Assembly (NCBI GenBank): GCA_016710165.1
Contig: JADJLJ010000004.1
Coordinates: forward strand, 231,226-295,225
Source of the DNA: Chitinophagaceae bacterium
GTDB lineage: Bacteria > Bacteroidota > Bacteroidia > Chitinophagales > Chitinophagaceae
Reading direction: 5' to 3'
DNA length: 64,000 nucleotides
Shown: positions 29,701 to 37,730 of the stretch, in pieces
Layout: each line of letters begins with the position of its first letter
Numbering within the stretch: position 1 is the first letter of the stretch
Position numbers and translations under genes: made by a program
Notes under the pieces: generated by a model
Databases searched by the model: none
What the model saw: the letters and a program-made list of their open reading frames with translations, nothing else
What the model was told of the DNA's origin: nothing

Positions 29701-29704
29701 ATAA
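20777..29704 (+). CDS. Giant secreted multidomain protein with eight CARDB-like domains
   Basis: The 2975-aa product has a signal peptide (start probably one of the Met residues at 7-9 before YRYIYLLLLLLAT). In order follow a receptor-L/leucine-rich-like region (about 95-450), a WTGSVDSNWDEAGNW segment (475), PKD/Ig-like parts (about 1015-1180), two MBG-like repeats beginning FPAIP (about 1178 and 1264), an Fn3-like segment (1421), then eight CARDB-like repeats near 1524, 1671, 1811, 1998, 2124, 2256, 2389 and 2514, each starting PDL/DLVV and followed by VKNNG-type motifs. The tail has NVDIPAQARTLYS. It is extracellular and probably adhesive. Unlike most such proteins it has no T9SS sorting domain at its C-terminus. 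Confidence 0.88.
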   Translation: MYESKKMMMYRYIYLLLLLLATCPMPVVAQKKSTYKVNIAALESKIITPVWAAVPAKGFKNYPGNNLIESICDTITLIRQSQIDSFKILYPGCTSVQILQINGQGASPAITNLDSLNNIQSISQKLKISYTSISSLSGFSALVSLGDTLELEYNFSQTSIGLSNLTSLGEIIIRKLPLLNSIAGLSNTIDSIGGVYIDSTALTSLNGLGTVVYIDGPLDLRYSPLVNLNSLSSLVSINGPLRLEELNAMTSIGLSNLTQLHAILFSQLPNLTNLGPLTHNLTNTNISTFWMINTGLTSLAGLDSLTSSFNFYIWFNPALTSLNGLEQLTSVTGFGFSIWANNALTSISALNNITTVNDGRIEFRGNTSLSNFTGLGNITNIGDGLWIWENPNITSLGFMNPALVIDPATTEGVKIRDNPLLSLCSFPPLCFYLNNSGPSDIQNNATGCSTAAEILASCNSCTNNILKTWTGSVDSNWDEAGNWSPAGVPTSCDTVRIPTGLPNYPVVNSNITTGGLIMESPASLDLDNYSLLNNGTVNIFDATISSTNNNNSVIFRNATDLSIENATISATNISIERYGGSLYFIENILNGNVSISDSIIRNAPNTIYGNIFNGNLAITTNSPDANAETFISPSGWGSDEVIGDVTFNINAPVLFRAGDGNSLKIGKDLTLNSNVDPQFIELNDISFTGGAESHIRQLGTTAVTFQNLYPEKFSPQAYIIPEQDIFIGNDVPFSSGIIKTTSTKRIIFNDGAFVSQNSSGSWVWGPVKKIGNGPFQFPTGDSLYQAVMSISAPSLPTDAFTAQYFRINPTAAGYDTALHVSSLTRVSGREYWLLNRDNGNSNVRVTLNYDSTRSNPVTSLYSLRVSPWNGSQWTNAGVSSFTGNLDEAFITSLDTLSAFGPLTFGYVMPPIIPVITVGDMDSVVCRNVVFKVRYSVDTFMYSNNTFIAQLSDSTGSFSSPLNIGFKNGNSSDSIYALIPVNVSVSNGYRVRVIGTSPPDTSINSKPLSVRAAPLVSFTVTGPTPGCISSGIHTYYASQKEAGVNYNWSLSGGGTFTTNQDTAYVTWTTTGTHTITLGTSNLCGSGPSANKQVTVWYPAPTALPVLNNTGRWLYASAPDASQHATGFHWYRNDTLVNGTFSSSYYASLAGSYKVRYFNLCGESPASNVISFTANSIPQTINFPAIPDKTYGDAPFVPNATATSGLPVSLTLISGPATINAQTNLLTITGTGLVTVRANQIGDNVYDTAAPVTRSFTVNKAAQIITFPAIPEQDISNLTVTLMASATSALPIGYSIVSGPATVSGNILALTGLGTVTVRASQNGDTNYLPATPVERSFCTRVADLASISGYTNLCPGTAMYTINNIPGATYLWRIAGGSTLPSTTNTTNVTWTTPGTYSLIVSASGPCGAASNNDTLVVHVINSIQPDSVQSMLPPNGAINQQLPLTLSWVPAQPGLFYTFDLYLWRADLPQPGTPYAANLTTINYIIPVNSGLTTNQPYKWMVVSHNGSCTQINTGPVQEFTLIPLPDLVVQNVQAPTTAFSGQTISINWTVKNNGPGNTTTNQNWTDGVFLTFDTLPNFSIPPQTNPLLWGQADFPSRPLLIAAKPNISALNNGQQYTNSVNFTLPLNYSLPLYAYVITNYPSGSNAPQQVTKVNDTARAPQPITVTLSPTPDLRVDTVFTPTTTFSGSAVSLTYKVKNYGVLTPPGAVWTDKVYISQSPLFNISTAIPVKLPKPNGTYYDNASNAFATNTGQLPADSTYTRSMQVIVPNYIFGTWFIYVLANVGDTLYEGALNNNNVNRSQVQVFLTPTPHLKATLLSLPVTTASTTQPIGVNWSITNAGFNDNIEKNKGHYFVVNGNCTIPGAATQGISVTDSLGFGSSFWVDRIYLSTDAGGLNIANAVLVNETVQGVPNSGSGSTETLVTYPCQPGGTNPGQLNINTFNVIKPGSNHPKAGNFTIPSNLPQGNYYVYVLANASKSVFEYPGTPETKRSTLPIAVQRPDATVSTITVPANSTGGQALTINYSILNNGPGTVFNHVRRDKIYVSASPVFNGSAQLIDSVTYTEDLPTGTAVPHTYNYTFPVSTSGTRYFYVHTNFDSAFRETNPANNISAAATTIVTSAAPCDLVVSNILLADTVFTVFSASIKYTVANNGTAATTGTWTDSIYISCSPAFNPTTSYYIAKRSHSETVPAGSSYTDSFNVNMPFAFYINSCFPQINSNTAYFFIKTNANNAVYEGTNGNNNITGTGSRVLINPSVDHIVTSVTGPDTATVARPYPVSWTVKNIGYNPGQGYYSGWYDAIYFSPDSLFNNNAVLASGYFESTPLNTNQVYGDTRNAVPPNIPTGDYYVFARTNYYPPYGIAHETVLNNNGNLIRNGAGEAKKIHVVQPQLPDLTDSIISAPSLIAVGQPITVIHRVTNNGTGVTYPANWSDDLWLSPDFIPGNNGSDFLLAGKNHVGALQPGQSYTDTFTVTIPMNVTPGNYILISRVNATHNLIESSNTNNLAFKYATIYSPAPSDLIVENIVKPDSVFLGYTLDTAKWVIKNISPNAAVGASSDGIYLSASSLLDSTAVLLGIKNKTINMAPLATDTIRMSPLVTNVTEGNYHVIVKTDLLNNIVESNKDNNTGIAVTPLYVKVKELPLNVLTPNTLHTISRFYKLVVPDSLSGATIQVVLKSGDSLTMKNQVFIGKGYIPSAAHFDYTYSTPNYGNQEIVMASVTTGVYYITIRCASVNPVVQNITLKAVKLPFAILNVHTSSGGNSGNVTVKISGSLFVNNMTAKLSKPGTTIGASAVYFINSTTVYATFNLQGKPLGIYDVTLTKPDSSIAILANGFSVVTPNNGGLITGGGVNTGPGNGNAPGCAPGAASGLNSQLVTEIVAPERVLIGWPFVIQINYNNPTNVDIPAQARTLYSDHNVLMALTPAGVANGTTSLYLELTEQGGPPGIIRAGGSGSILIYSKMHLSLPRGTVILFNLK

Positions 29705-29732
29705 AAGTATTTGACAATAAAAGATATAACAC

Positions 29733-32700
29733 ATGTACTCCTTAACCGATAAATATTGCATGGTCACAAAAAAAACAGCGGGCAGACTAATGTTGCTGGT
29801 GCTTTTTGTTTATTCAGCAATAACCGCTGCCGGCCAGAATATAAACAGGCCTAATAAAACGGGGCCATTGGGTACACAGGTAAATACTTATACCGGCAAT
29901 CTTTATATAACCCGGAATGATATTTATATACCAGCAAGGGGGTTTGATATCGCTGTAACATTTAATTATAACAGTTTTAATCAGGAACAGAATACTGGTT
30001 TTGGAAATGGCTGGAGTTTTGGGTATTCTATAAAATATATAAATGATACAGCCAATAGCAAGACCATCATCTGGGGCGAAGGCAGGGAAGATAATTATAC
30101 TGCCCTGCCGGGTGGCGGATACAAATCACCAAAAGGATTTTTTAATACACTTACCCAATACCAGCCCGGTAAATATTTACTTACAGAATTGAATGGTACA
30201 AAATTCTATTTTGACAACAGCACCCATAAACGGGTTACTAAGATGGAGGAGCCCAACGGCAATTACATCAATTTTAATTACACCGATACCTTATTGACTT
30301 CCCTGGTAAATACGGCAGGCCAAAGCATTTCTTTTACCTATTACGGCAATGGCAGGCTGGCAACGGTGGTAGATGCCATAGCAACACCCACCCGTACCTA
30401 TACGTACACCTATGAAAGTAATGGTAATCTTAAGCAGGTAACCGATCCGTTGGGCGGCACCAATAAATACAGTTACCTGGTAAACGGCCCGATGAAGACC
30501 ATAACGGATAAAAACAACAATACGGTTGATATAATATACTACAATGATTTTTCCATAAGCGAGATAATTGGCTGTAACAAACGGGTAAGCTTTTCGTATG
30601 ATACCGCTACTAACATAACGATCGCAACGGATCATTTAACAACCGGGAGTAACCAGGTAACAAAATACGGATACAAAAAATCGGGAGACCAGGTTTGGTT
30701 AAGTTCCATATCCGGCAATTGCTGCGGTTACAATATGAGCTTTGAATTTGATGCTAATGGAAATAAGATCAAAGAGACGGATGCAAAGGGAAATGTGTAT
30801 ACCTATACGTATGATACCAGCGGTAATATGCTTACAATGAAAGATCCGTTGAACCAGGTAACGGCGTATACATATTCGCCTGTCTATAGCCAGGTAACCA
30901 GCGTTACTGATCCCAAAGGGAATGTTTACACAATGACATATGATGCGCTTGGTAATTTAACACAGTTAACAGAGCCTGGCAATAATATTTACACGGCTGC
31001 CTATAGTTCTAACGGAGATATTATAAGCAGTACAGATCCCAAGGGCAATGTGTACGCTTACAGTTATGATACTTATGGCAACCCTGCTGCAGTATCGGGC
31101 CCCAATGGATACCATGCAACCCTGGCAATTGATGCAAGGGGTAATTTATTGTCTTTTACCGATGCAGGGAATAATACATACACTGCCGAATACGATATTT
31201 TAAACAGGCTGAAAAAAATTATTGACCCGGTTAACAATAATATCAGGCTGAATTATGATGCAGAAGGAAATGCAGTTTCTTTTATCAATGAAAACAATGC
31301 AACAAGCCTGCTTGGTTATGATGCATCTAACCGAATTGTTCAGGTTACCGATGCAATGGGTAAAAAATCCTATGCAACCTACGATGGTATGAACAATTTA
31401 ACCGGCATCACTAATGCACTCGGCCATTCGGTGAAATTAAGTTATGATACAAGAAACAGGCTGACCGCTGTGATGGACCCACAGGGAAATAACAGCAGCC
31501 TGAATTATGATGCCAACGGGAATATTACTTCCGTTAATTTTCCCAATGGCGAAACAATCAATTATGTATATGACCAGTTAGACCGTGTTACCTCCATAAA
31601 TGACATCAACGGCGCTATCGCAAATTTTAGTTACGACAGGAATAGTAATATAACCAACTATACAAATGGAAGCGGCGCTTACATTACCGCAGAATACGAT
31701 AGCCTTGACAGGATAAAAAAAATTACTGATCCGTTGGGTAATTCTTATTTGCTGACTTATGACAGGAACAGCAACATTACATCAGTAACCGACCGTAATG
31801 GCTTTACAAGCAATTATATTTACGACAGTCTTGACCGTGTTAAAACCATAACGGATAATAATGGATTTACAATTACCCGGACTTATGACGCAGCCGGGAA
31901 TATTATTTATTTAAAAGACCAGAATAATAATATTACCAATTATACGTACGATAATTTGAACAGGGTGAAAAGGACCACTTATCCCGATGCCCGTTTTCTG
32001 GAGTACACGTATAACAACAAAGGGAATATTATTACTAAACGACTTACCGACGGCACCAATATTAATTTCACTTACGACTCCCTGAACCGGATTATTACAA
32101 AAACGCTGCCGGATGGCGATGTATATAGTTATACCTACGATGCATTGGGAAGAGTGCTGTCGGCTGCCAACAATACAGGTACAGTTAATATAGCCTATGA
32201 TGCACTGAACCGGGTTATTTCAGAATCTTTTAATGGCAGAACGGTAAATTATGCATACAATATTTCCGGCCGCACACAAACAACCATCTACCCCGACAGT
32301 ACCTCGATTACTAAAAACTTTGATACCCGGAACCGCCTGGTAAGTATTTCCAGAAACAATTCAGTATTGGTAAGCTATCAATACAATAACCTCAACCAGG
32401 TAATTACCAAAACATTTTCAAATGGTATAACAACCAATATGCAGTATGATTTTGCAAACCGGTTATCTAATTTTTCAACTGCAGGCGGCGCTTTTCAGAA
32501 CACAGGATTTTCCTATAACAACGAACAGAATAAAACAGTCATCGAACGATTTAATAACCCGGCAAAGTCAGAACAATTTACTTATGACAATGGCCGCAGG
32601 CTTACCAACTATAAGAGAGGTATTATTGGCGGCACGCCAATTATACAGAACACGTACACCTATGATGCGTTGGGAAACAGAACTGCTGCAAATTTAAATG

Positions 32701-35573
32701 GTGTAAACACAACTTATACCGGCAACAATCTGAACCAACTGACCAACAGCAACAATGGCACACAGAATATTAATTTTACGTATGACAATAACGGCAACCT
32801 TACTTATGACGGGCTTTTTTATAAGGCCTACGATGCAGAAAAAAGATTAGTGAAAGACTCGTCATCACCTGCAAATGTTTTGACCTATCAATATGATGCA
32901 TTTAACAGAAGGGTAAGAAAAAACATGAACGGGAATATCCTCAACTATACTTATTCCGGGATTAAGCCAATAGAAGAAAGGGACAATGCCACCGGAAATA
33001 TTATCAACAAGACCGTTTTCTCAAATTTTCTCACTCCGCTGGTAAATGAAAAGAACAATACTTCTTTTTATTATCATCAAAACGAACTTAACTCCGTGGA
33101 AGCCATTTCCACACAGCAAGGAAGGTTGCTGGAAAGATATGAATATGATGCCTATGGAAAAATGAGTATTCATGATTCATTGAATAATCCCCTTCCTGGT
33201 TCACTGGCGGGCAACCATTTTGGTTTTACCGGCCAGGTATATGACAGTGCCACCGGCAATTATAAATTTTTCTTCCGGGAATATAATCCTTCAACAGGAT
33301 TATTTAACCAGCGGGACCTCATTGGCTATGCTGATGGTATGGGTATGTACCAGTATGTGCATAATAACCCGGCGAATGGGGTTGATATTTTTGGGTTGGA
33401 GTGTGATGGCCAGGAGAAAACCACCATTGACAAAATTGAAACAACAGAAAGTTGGTTAAACGGAATTGGTGGTTGGGTAGAAAAAGTTGCTGGAGTGCCC
33501 ATGAATGATCTTAAAACTCGTGAAAAATACCTGGAAGAACTTGCTGATTTTTATTGGAAGTCAGGGAATGTGAAAGCTGAAAAAGCGGTTGTAAAAGAAT
33601 TAAAACAGGTTGTAAATGGCATAAATGCCCTTAAAGATGGAAAACTGGCTAAAACCGTAAGCGGTTTAGGAAAACTGGGATTTGGGTTAAACGCAGTTGA
33701 TGCAGTCATTAAAGGTCACAAATTCGGAGATGCTATAAACAATTATAATAACGGCACGATTGACGGCTACCAACTGACAAAATCAGGAGCTAATCTGGCG
33801 CAAAGTGGCCTTGGATTTACACCGGCCGGGGGAATTTACAACCTGTTTGATTTTGCACAGGAAAAAGCAACAAGTGCACTCACTGGTGGCAACGGTCAAA
33901 GCATGAATGATAATGCAGAATATGCCGGACAATTTTATGGAGACCCATTTTGGAGTTGGTGGGATAGCCAGGATAGTAAAGTCATTCCGGAAGAAAGGTC
34001 TGAATCAGGAATGTCGTGGCAAAACAGCCAAAGGTTCATGCGGATCAGAAAGGGGCTTGAAAATAAAGTCTTCACTAATCCTCGTCCCAAACCCAACTGC
34101 CCTCAAAATGGCAGCCCCGGCGGCACTTTAAAAAATAATCCCAAATCTCCAGGTACTACTAAACCTGTTATTGCAGTTGGTCCCAAAGACCCCAATGAGA
34201 TCATTGGCCCCGATGGGCAACCCAACAAACATTGGGTGAGTGTAAAGGACAGGTTGCCTTATACGATCTTATATGAGAATGATTCAACAGCCAGTGCACC
34301 TGCCAAATTTGTACGCATTACTTTGCCCATTGAACCTAAACAGGATGCAGCTACTTTCCAGCTGGGTAATTTCGGTTTCAATAACCAAACATTTGCCGTG
34401 CCACCCAGCCTGGCATCTTACTACCAGCGTTTAGATTGCAGGGATTCGCTGGGATTGTATGTAGACATTACCGCAGGTTACGATCAGATCAATCATGTTG
34501 CTTTCTGGGAATTTCAATCCATTGACCCCATTACACTGCAGCCTCCTGTTGATCCGTTAGTTGGATTTTTATTATTGCAGGACAGCACCCAGCCCTTTTA
34601 CGGACACGGTTTTGTGAACTTTAGCATCAAACCCGTTCAAACCGCAATTACATTAGATACCATTGGCGCCAGGGCCGCTATTGTGTTTGATCTTAATGAT
34701 ACCATATCTACCAATATTCATACGAATACCATTGATGCCTTTGCGCCCACCAGTCACATGAATGCATTGCCTGCAAACACTACTAACCCGATCACGATCA
34801 GCTGGACAGGGGTGGATGATACCGGTGGCTGCGGAATAGCGTATTATACCATTTATGTATCTACCGACCAGGTCAACTACAGCGTGCTCATACCAAGGAT
34901 CAGCCGCAATGACACTACGTTGTTCTTACCGCCGGATTCCAGTTATTGTTTCTTTGTGCTGGCAACCGACAGTGTGGGTAATAAAGAAACGCTCAGGCCG
35001 GGAGAAATAAAATGCACTTATGTGGGCCCGCCTTTACCGGTAACCTGGCTTTATTTTAGGGGTAAAACAGTTTCAAAGGATAATATTTTAGACTGGGCAA
35101 CAGCGAATGAACAAAACAGCAAACAGTTTGATGTGGAGCGGAGTCTGAACGGTACATCATTCAGCCGGATCGGGATTGTAAATGCAGCCGGTAACAGTAA
35201 CCAAACCAATACCTATCAATACACCGATCATGATATAGACAGGCTTAACAGCGAGGTAATGTTCTACCGGTTAAAACAAATTGATGTTGACGGGAAATTC
35301 AAATACAGTAACATAGTGCGGTTAAGGTATACGGAAAAGAATACAGCCAATACCATTGTTTATCCAAATCCAACGCCGGGGCTGGTCACCATTCTTGTTG
35401 GCGATAATTCATTGGTTGGCACGATGGCTGCTTTGTATGATATGAACGGGAGGCTTATGGAAAGCATAAAGATCAACGCAAACAGTCAGCAGGTTAATCT
35501 GGGTAAATATGTAAACGGTACCTATTTCATCAAACTAAATAATGGTGAAGTGCTGCGAATCATTAAGCAATAA
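29733..35573 (+). CDS. RHS/YD-repeat protein with a variable tip and a T9SS C-terminal sorting domain
   Basis: The open frame gives 1946 aa; MVTKKTAGRLMLL at 29760 is a better start with a signal peptide. Dozens of YD repeats (YDxxGN..., DPxGN...) fill residues of about 90-1175. The conserved RHS end follows: FFREYNPSTGLFNQRDLIGY ... NPANGVDIFGL at about 1180-1222. A unique helical region of about 250 residues (1223-1480) comes next, where other RHS proteins carry a toxin. Then come VGPKDPNEIIGPDGQ (1479), an Fn3-like segment (1682), LPVTWLYFRGKT (1766) and a T9SS type A tail with VYPNPTPG (1872-1946). It begins 28 bases after the CARDB gene, so the two are likely co-transcribed. Confidence 0.9.
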   Translation: MYSLTDKYCMVTKKTAGRLMLLVLFVYSAITAAGQNINRPNKTGPLGTQVNTYTGNLYITRNDIYIPARGFDIAVTFNYNSFNQEQNTGFGNGWSFGYSIKYINDTANSKTIIWGEGREDNYTALPGGGYKSPKGFFNTLTQYQPGKYLLTELNGTKFYFDNSTHKRVTKMEEPNGNYINFNYTDTLLTSLVNTAGQSISFTYYGNGRLATVVDAIATPTRTYTYTYESNGNLKQVTDPLGGTNKYSYLVNGPMKTITDKNNNTVDIIYYNDFSISEIIGCNKRVSFSYDTATNITIATDHLTTGSNQVTKYGYKKSGDQVWLSSISGNCCGYNMSFEFDANGNKIKETDAKGNVYTYTYDTSGNMLTMKDPLNQVTAYTYSPVYSQVTSVTDPKGNVYTMTYDALGNLTQLTEPGNNIYTAAYSSNGDIISSTDPKGNVYAYSYDTYGNPAAVSGPNGYHATLAIDARGNLLSFTDAGNNTYTAEYDILNRLKKIIDPVNNNIRLNYDAEGNAVSFINENNATSLLGYDASNRIVQVTDAMGKKSYATYDGMNNLTGITNALGHSVKLSYDTRNRLTAVMDPQGNNSSLNYDANGNITSVNFPNGETINYVYDQLDRVTSINDINGAIANFSYDRNSNITNYTNGSGAYITAEYDSLDRIKKITDPLGNSYLLTYDRNSNITSVTDRNGFTSNYIYDSLDRVKTITDNNGFTITRTYDAAGNIIYLKDQNNNITNYTYDNLNRVKRTTYPDARFLEYTYNNKGNIITKRLTDGTNINFTYDSLNRIITKTLPDGDVYSYTYDALGRVLSAANNTGTVNIAYDALNRVISESFNGRTVNYAYNISGRTQTTIYPDSTSITKNFDTRNRLVSISRNNSVLVSYQYNNLNQVITKTFSNGITTNMQYDFANRLSNFSTAGGAFQNTGFSYNNEQNKTVIERFNNPAKSEQFTYDNGRRLTNYKRGIIGGTPIIQNTYTYDALGNRTAANLNGVNTTYTGNNLNQLTNSNNGTQNINFTYDNNGNLTYDGLFYKAYDAEKRLVKDSSSPANVLTYQYDAFNRRVRKNMNGNILNYTYSGIKPIEERDNATGNIINKTVFSNFLTPLVNEKNNTSFYYHQNELNSVEAISTQQGRLLERYEYDAYGKMSIHDSLNNPLPGSLAGNHFGFTGQVYDSATGNYKFFFREYNPSTGLFNQRDLIGYADGMGMYQYVHNNPANGVDIFGLECDGQEKTTIDKIETTESWLNGIGGWVEKVAGVPMNDLKTREKYLEELADFYWKSGNVKAEKAVVKELKQVVNGINALKDGKLAKTVSGLGKLGFGLNAVDAVIKGHKFGDAINNYNNGTIDGYQLTKSGANLAQSGLGFTPAGGIYNLFDFAQEKATSALTGGNGQSMNDNAEYAGQFYGDPFWSWWDSQDSKVIPEERSESGMSWQNSQRFMRIRKGLENKVFTNPRPKPNCPQNGSPGGTLKNNPKSPGTTKPVIAVGPKDPNEIIGPDGQPNKHWVSVKDRLPYTILYENDSTASAPAKFVRITLPIEPKQDAATFQLGNFGFNNQTFAVPPSLASYYQRLDCRDSLGLYVDITAGYDQINHVAFWEFQSIDPITLQPPVDPLVGFLLLQDSTQPFYGHGFVNFSIKPVQTAITLDTIGARAAIVFDLNDTISTNIHTNTIDAFAPTSHMNALPANTTNPITISWTGVDDTGGCGIAYYTIYVSTDQVNYSVLIPRISRNDTTLFLPPDSSYCFFVLATDSVGNKETLRPGEIKCTYVGPPLPVTWLYFRGKTVSKDNILDWATANEQNSKQFDVERSLNGTSFSRIGIVNAAGNSNQTNTYQYTDHDIDRLNSEVMFYRLKQIDVDGKFKYSNIVRLRYTEKNTANTIVYPNPTPGLVTILVGDNSLVGTMAALYDMNGRLMESIKINANSQQVNLGKYVNGTYFIKLNNGEVLRIIKQ

Positions 35574-36018
35574 AACGGGATAGCAAACATGTATGCTGTA
35601 AAGAAAGGCATGGCAATTATTTTGATCCTTTTGCTGCTAATCCTATTGGGTTAAAGCAGAACTGGCATCTGAAAAATACATTCACCCGGGTACCGCCTGT
35701 ATTTACGCCAGGACTCCTTGATATAATATTCCAGTTTGGATTTTTATTTAGCCACCGAAAATGGCCAAAAAAATTGAATATTTAAAATGAATAGTGCTAT
35801 ATTTAAGTCATCGATAAGCAATATCGTATCTCTGCTCACTGGAAAAATACTTCTGCCACATAAAATAACAGTTGAAATGAATGCCAGGTGGATTGCTGTA
35901 ATCACAGCTAATTCTCTGTCGTTGCCGTCCCCTCTTTTTTCTGATTTCCTATGCCAGAAACCGGCTATTTTGTACCCCATTACACATTTCTCTTACTTAT
36001 TAATAAAACCTTTAAACA
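35574..36018. other. Intergenic region of 445 bases between the RHS gene and the kinase operon
   Basis: No convincing gene is seen. A short frame from ATG 35590 encodes a hydrophobic MYAVKKGMAIILILLLLILL and stops. Shifting one base would extend it by about 23 residues, so it could be a relic signal peptide or a small membrane peptide. The frames at 35744-36035 have no protein-like composition. The region probably contains the promoter of the operon that starts at 36019, but I could not find a clear TAnnTTTG. Confidence 0.4.
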
Positions 36019-37686
36019 ATGAGCACAACTATTGAACGGTATGTCATCCGGCATATCTCAGGTACCAAAGCAAACCAGGTTGAAGAATTTGATTTTAACA
36101 AAGGGGAATTGACCATCGGTCGTTTATCCGGCAGTGATATCCAGTATGACCCCGAGCAGGAAGTGATCGTGAGCCGGGAACATGGAAAGGTGGTGAAGGT
36201 AAGTTCCGACCCCCCCCGTTTCAGCATCAATGATAATAACAGCCGCAACGGTATCTTTGTTAACAAGATGAGGGTGAAAGGTTCGGCCACGCTTCATCCA
36301 GGCGATGAAGTACAGTTGGGAAGCAATGGCCCTGTTTTTACTTTTGATATCTATCCAAGACCTCAGGATATGATGATGGAAACAAAAGTGATGGATATTC
36401 CAACATCCATTAAAGCAACCACTGTTTCCGACGTAACACAAACCGCCGCGTCATCCGAACCGGTTAAAACCGGCCTGGGCAAACAAACCGTAGAAAGAAT
36501 GCTGGTTGCTGAAAGAAAAAAATCATTCAGCAATATGGCTTATGTCATCGGTGGTTTGATCATCGTACTGGGTGCGATGGGTTATTTCTTCCGGGATAAG
36601 ATCTTTGGTAAGAATACCACAACGGTTGTGAATGTAGGAGATTCAACTTTAAAAAATAAAAAGGCTCCTGATGTAATTGCCAGGGAAAATATTGATAAGG
36701 TGGTGCAGATAGAATTTGGCTGGCAATTATTTGATGCCAACTCGGGTCAGGAATTATGGCACCAGTATATGGCGGTTAAAGACGCAGCCGGCCAAACAAC
36801 TTACCGTGCCGTATATATTGAAAACAACCGGGGCGAGATCGAACCATTTCTTGATCTGCAGAAAAATGTCCAGCTGGGTGTACCGCTTGGCATAGCAGGG
36901 GCATCGGGTTCAGGCTTTGTGGTGTCGGCTGATGGGTTTATACTCACCAACAGGCATGTGGCTGCAAGCTGGAACACCCGTTACGGCTTTCCGGATTTTG
37001 CGTTCCCGGGATTGTTGATACGGAATATTAACGGTAAAAGCCAGGTTGATCCCAATTACCAGGTGCAGCCACAGGATGTGGGATCTTATGTTCCTGCTAC
37101 GGCCACGATGGTGGGAGGTCGCCCTGCCAATGAAGGATCGGTAAAAGGGAAAAATACCTACATGAATGTGATATTTGCCAACACGGCATTACGCAGGCCT
37201 GTTCAGTCATCCACTCCTTCCGACCAGCATGATGTGGCCATGATAAAAGTGGAACTGCCAACGTCTCTTTCACCGGTGACGATGAAGGATAATTATGATG
37301 CTGTAAAGCCAGGTCAAACGGTTACTGTTATGGGCTACCCGGGCGTGGCGCCTGATCAATACGTGGTGCGTAAATCAAATGATCCTTTCAACCCAAAGAG
37401 CCAGGTAACCACCATACCTACCCCTACAGTAACCACAGGAAACATTGGAAGGATCGTTCCGGCCAGTTCAGAAAAAACGAATATATATAGCGGATTCGGT
37501 GACTCGTACCAGCTTACCATCAATGCAACAGGTGGAGGAAACAGCGGTGGCCCGATGTATGACGATGAAGGGAATGTAATAGGAATTTATTATGCCGGGA
37601 AATCGGATGCAAGAGGTACCCAGATATCTTTTGCCGTACCAATTAAGTATGGGATGGAATTGATGGGAATAAAAAAGGTACAGTAA
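36019..37686 (+). CDS. FHA-domain membrane-anchored trypsin-like serine protease
   Basis: The 555-aa protein has an N-terminal FHA domain (about 28-110: GRLSGSD, VSREHG, NNSRNGIFVN) that binds phosphothreonine. A single membrane helix follows near 170-190, then a trypsin/HtrA-like protease domain outside the membrane. The catalytic triad is H313 (LTNRHVAAS), D405 (QHDVAMIKVELP) and S509 (GGNSGGPM). It is the first gene of an operon with two Ser/Thr kinases and a phosphatase, 44 bases before the first kinase. The kinases are the likely source of the phosphopeptide it recognises. The substrate is unknown. Confidence 0.9.
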   Translation: MSTTIERYVIRHISGTKANQVEEFDFNKGELTIGRLSGSDIQYDPEQEVIVSREHGKVVKVSSDPPRFSINDNNSRNGIFVNKMRVKGSATLHPGDEVQLGSNGPVFTFDIYPRPQDMMMETKVMDIPTSIKATTVSDVTQTAASSEPVKTGLGKQTVERMLVAERKKSFSNMAYVIGGLIIVLGAMGYFFRDKIFGKNTTTVVNVGDSTLKNKKAPDVIARENIDKVVQIEFGWQLFDANSGQELWHQYMAVKDAAGQTTYRAVYIENNRGEIEPFLDLQKNVQLGVPLGIAGASGSGFVVSADGFILTNRHVAASWNTRYGFPDFAFPGLLIRNINGKSQVDPNYQVQPQDVGSYVPATATMVGGRPANEGSVKGKNTYMNVIFANTALRRPVQSSTPSDQHDVAMIKVELPTSLSPVTMKDNYDAVKPGQTVTVMGYPGVAPDQYVVRKSNDPFNPKSQVTTIPTPTVTTGNIGRIVPASSEKTNIYSGFGDSYQLTINATGGGNSGGPMYDDEGNVIGIYYAGKSDARGTQISFAVPIKYGMELMGIKKVQ

Positions 37687-37730
37687 ACAGATAAGCATAT
37701 TACAGCATCGTTTTTTAACCGGGCTTAAAC

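Noticed and set aside
20777..35573. DNA-level tandem repeats or a CRISPR-like array in the giant genes
   Set aside because: The repeats are protein-level CARDB and YD repeats with strong DNA divergence; no constant repeat with unique spacers is present.
35744..36035. Overlapping frames on both strands between the RHS gene and the FHA protease
   Set aside because: No signal peptide, motif or coding-like composition; the plus-strand frame runs into the start of the FHA protease gene.
37468..37698. Minus-strand frames inside the kinase operon (also at 38339, 39389, 40642)
   Set aside because: They are antisense shadows of strongly supported plus-strand genes.
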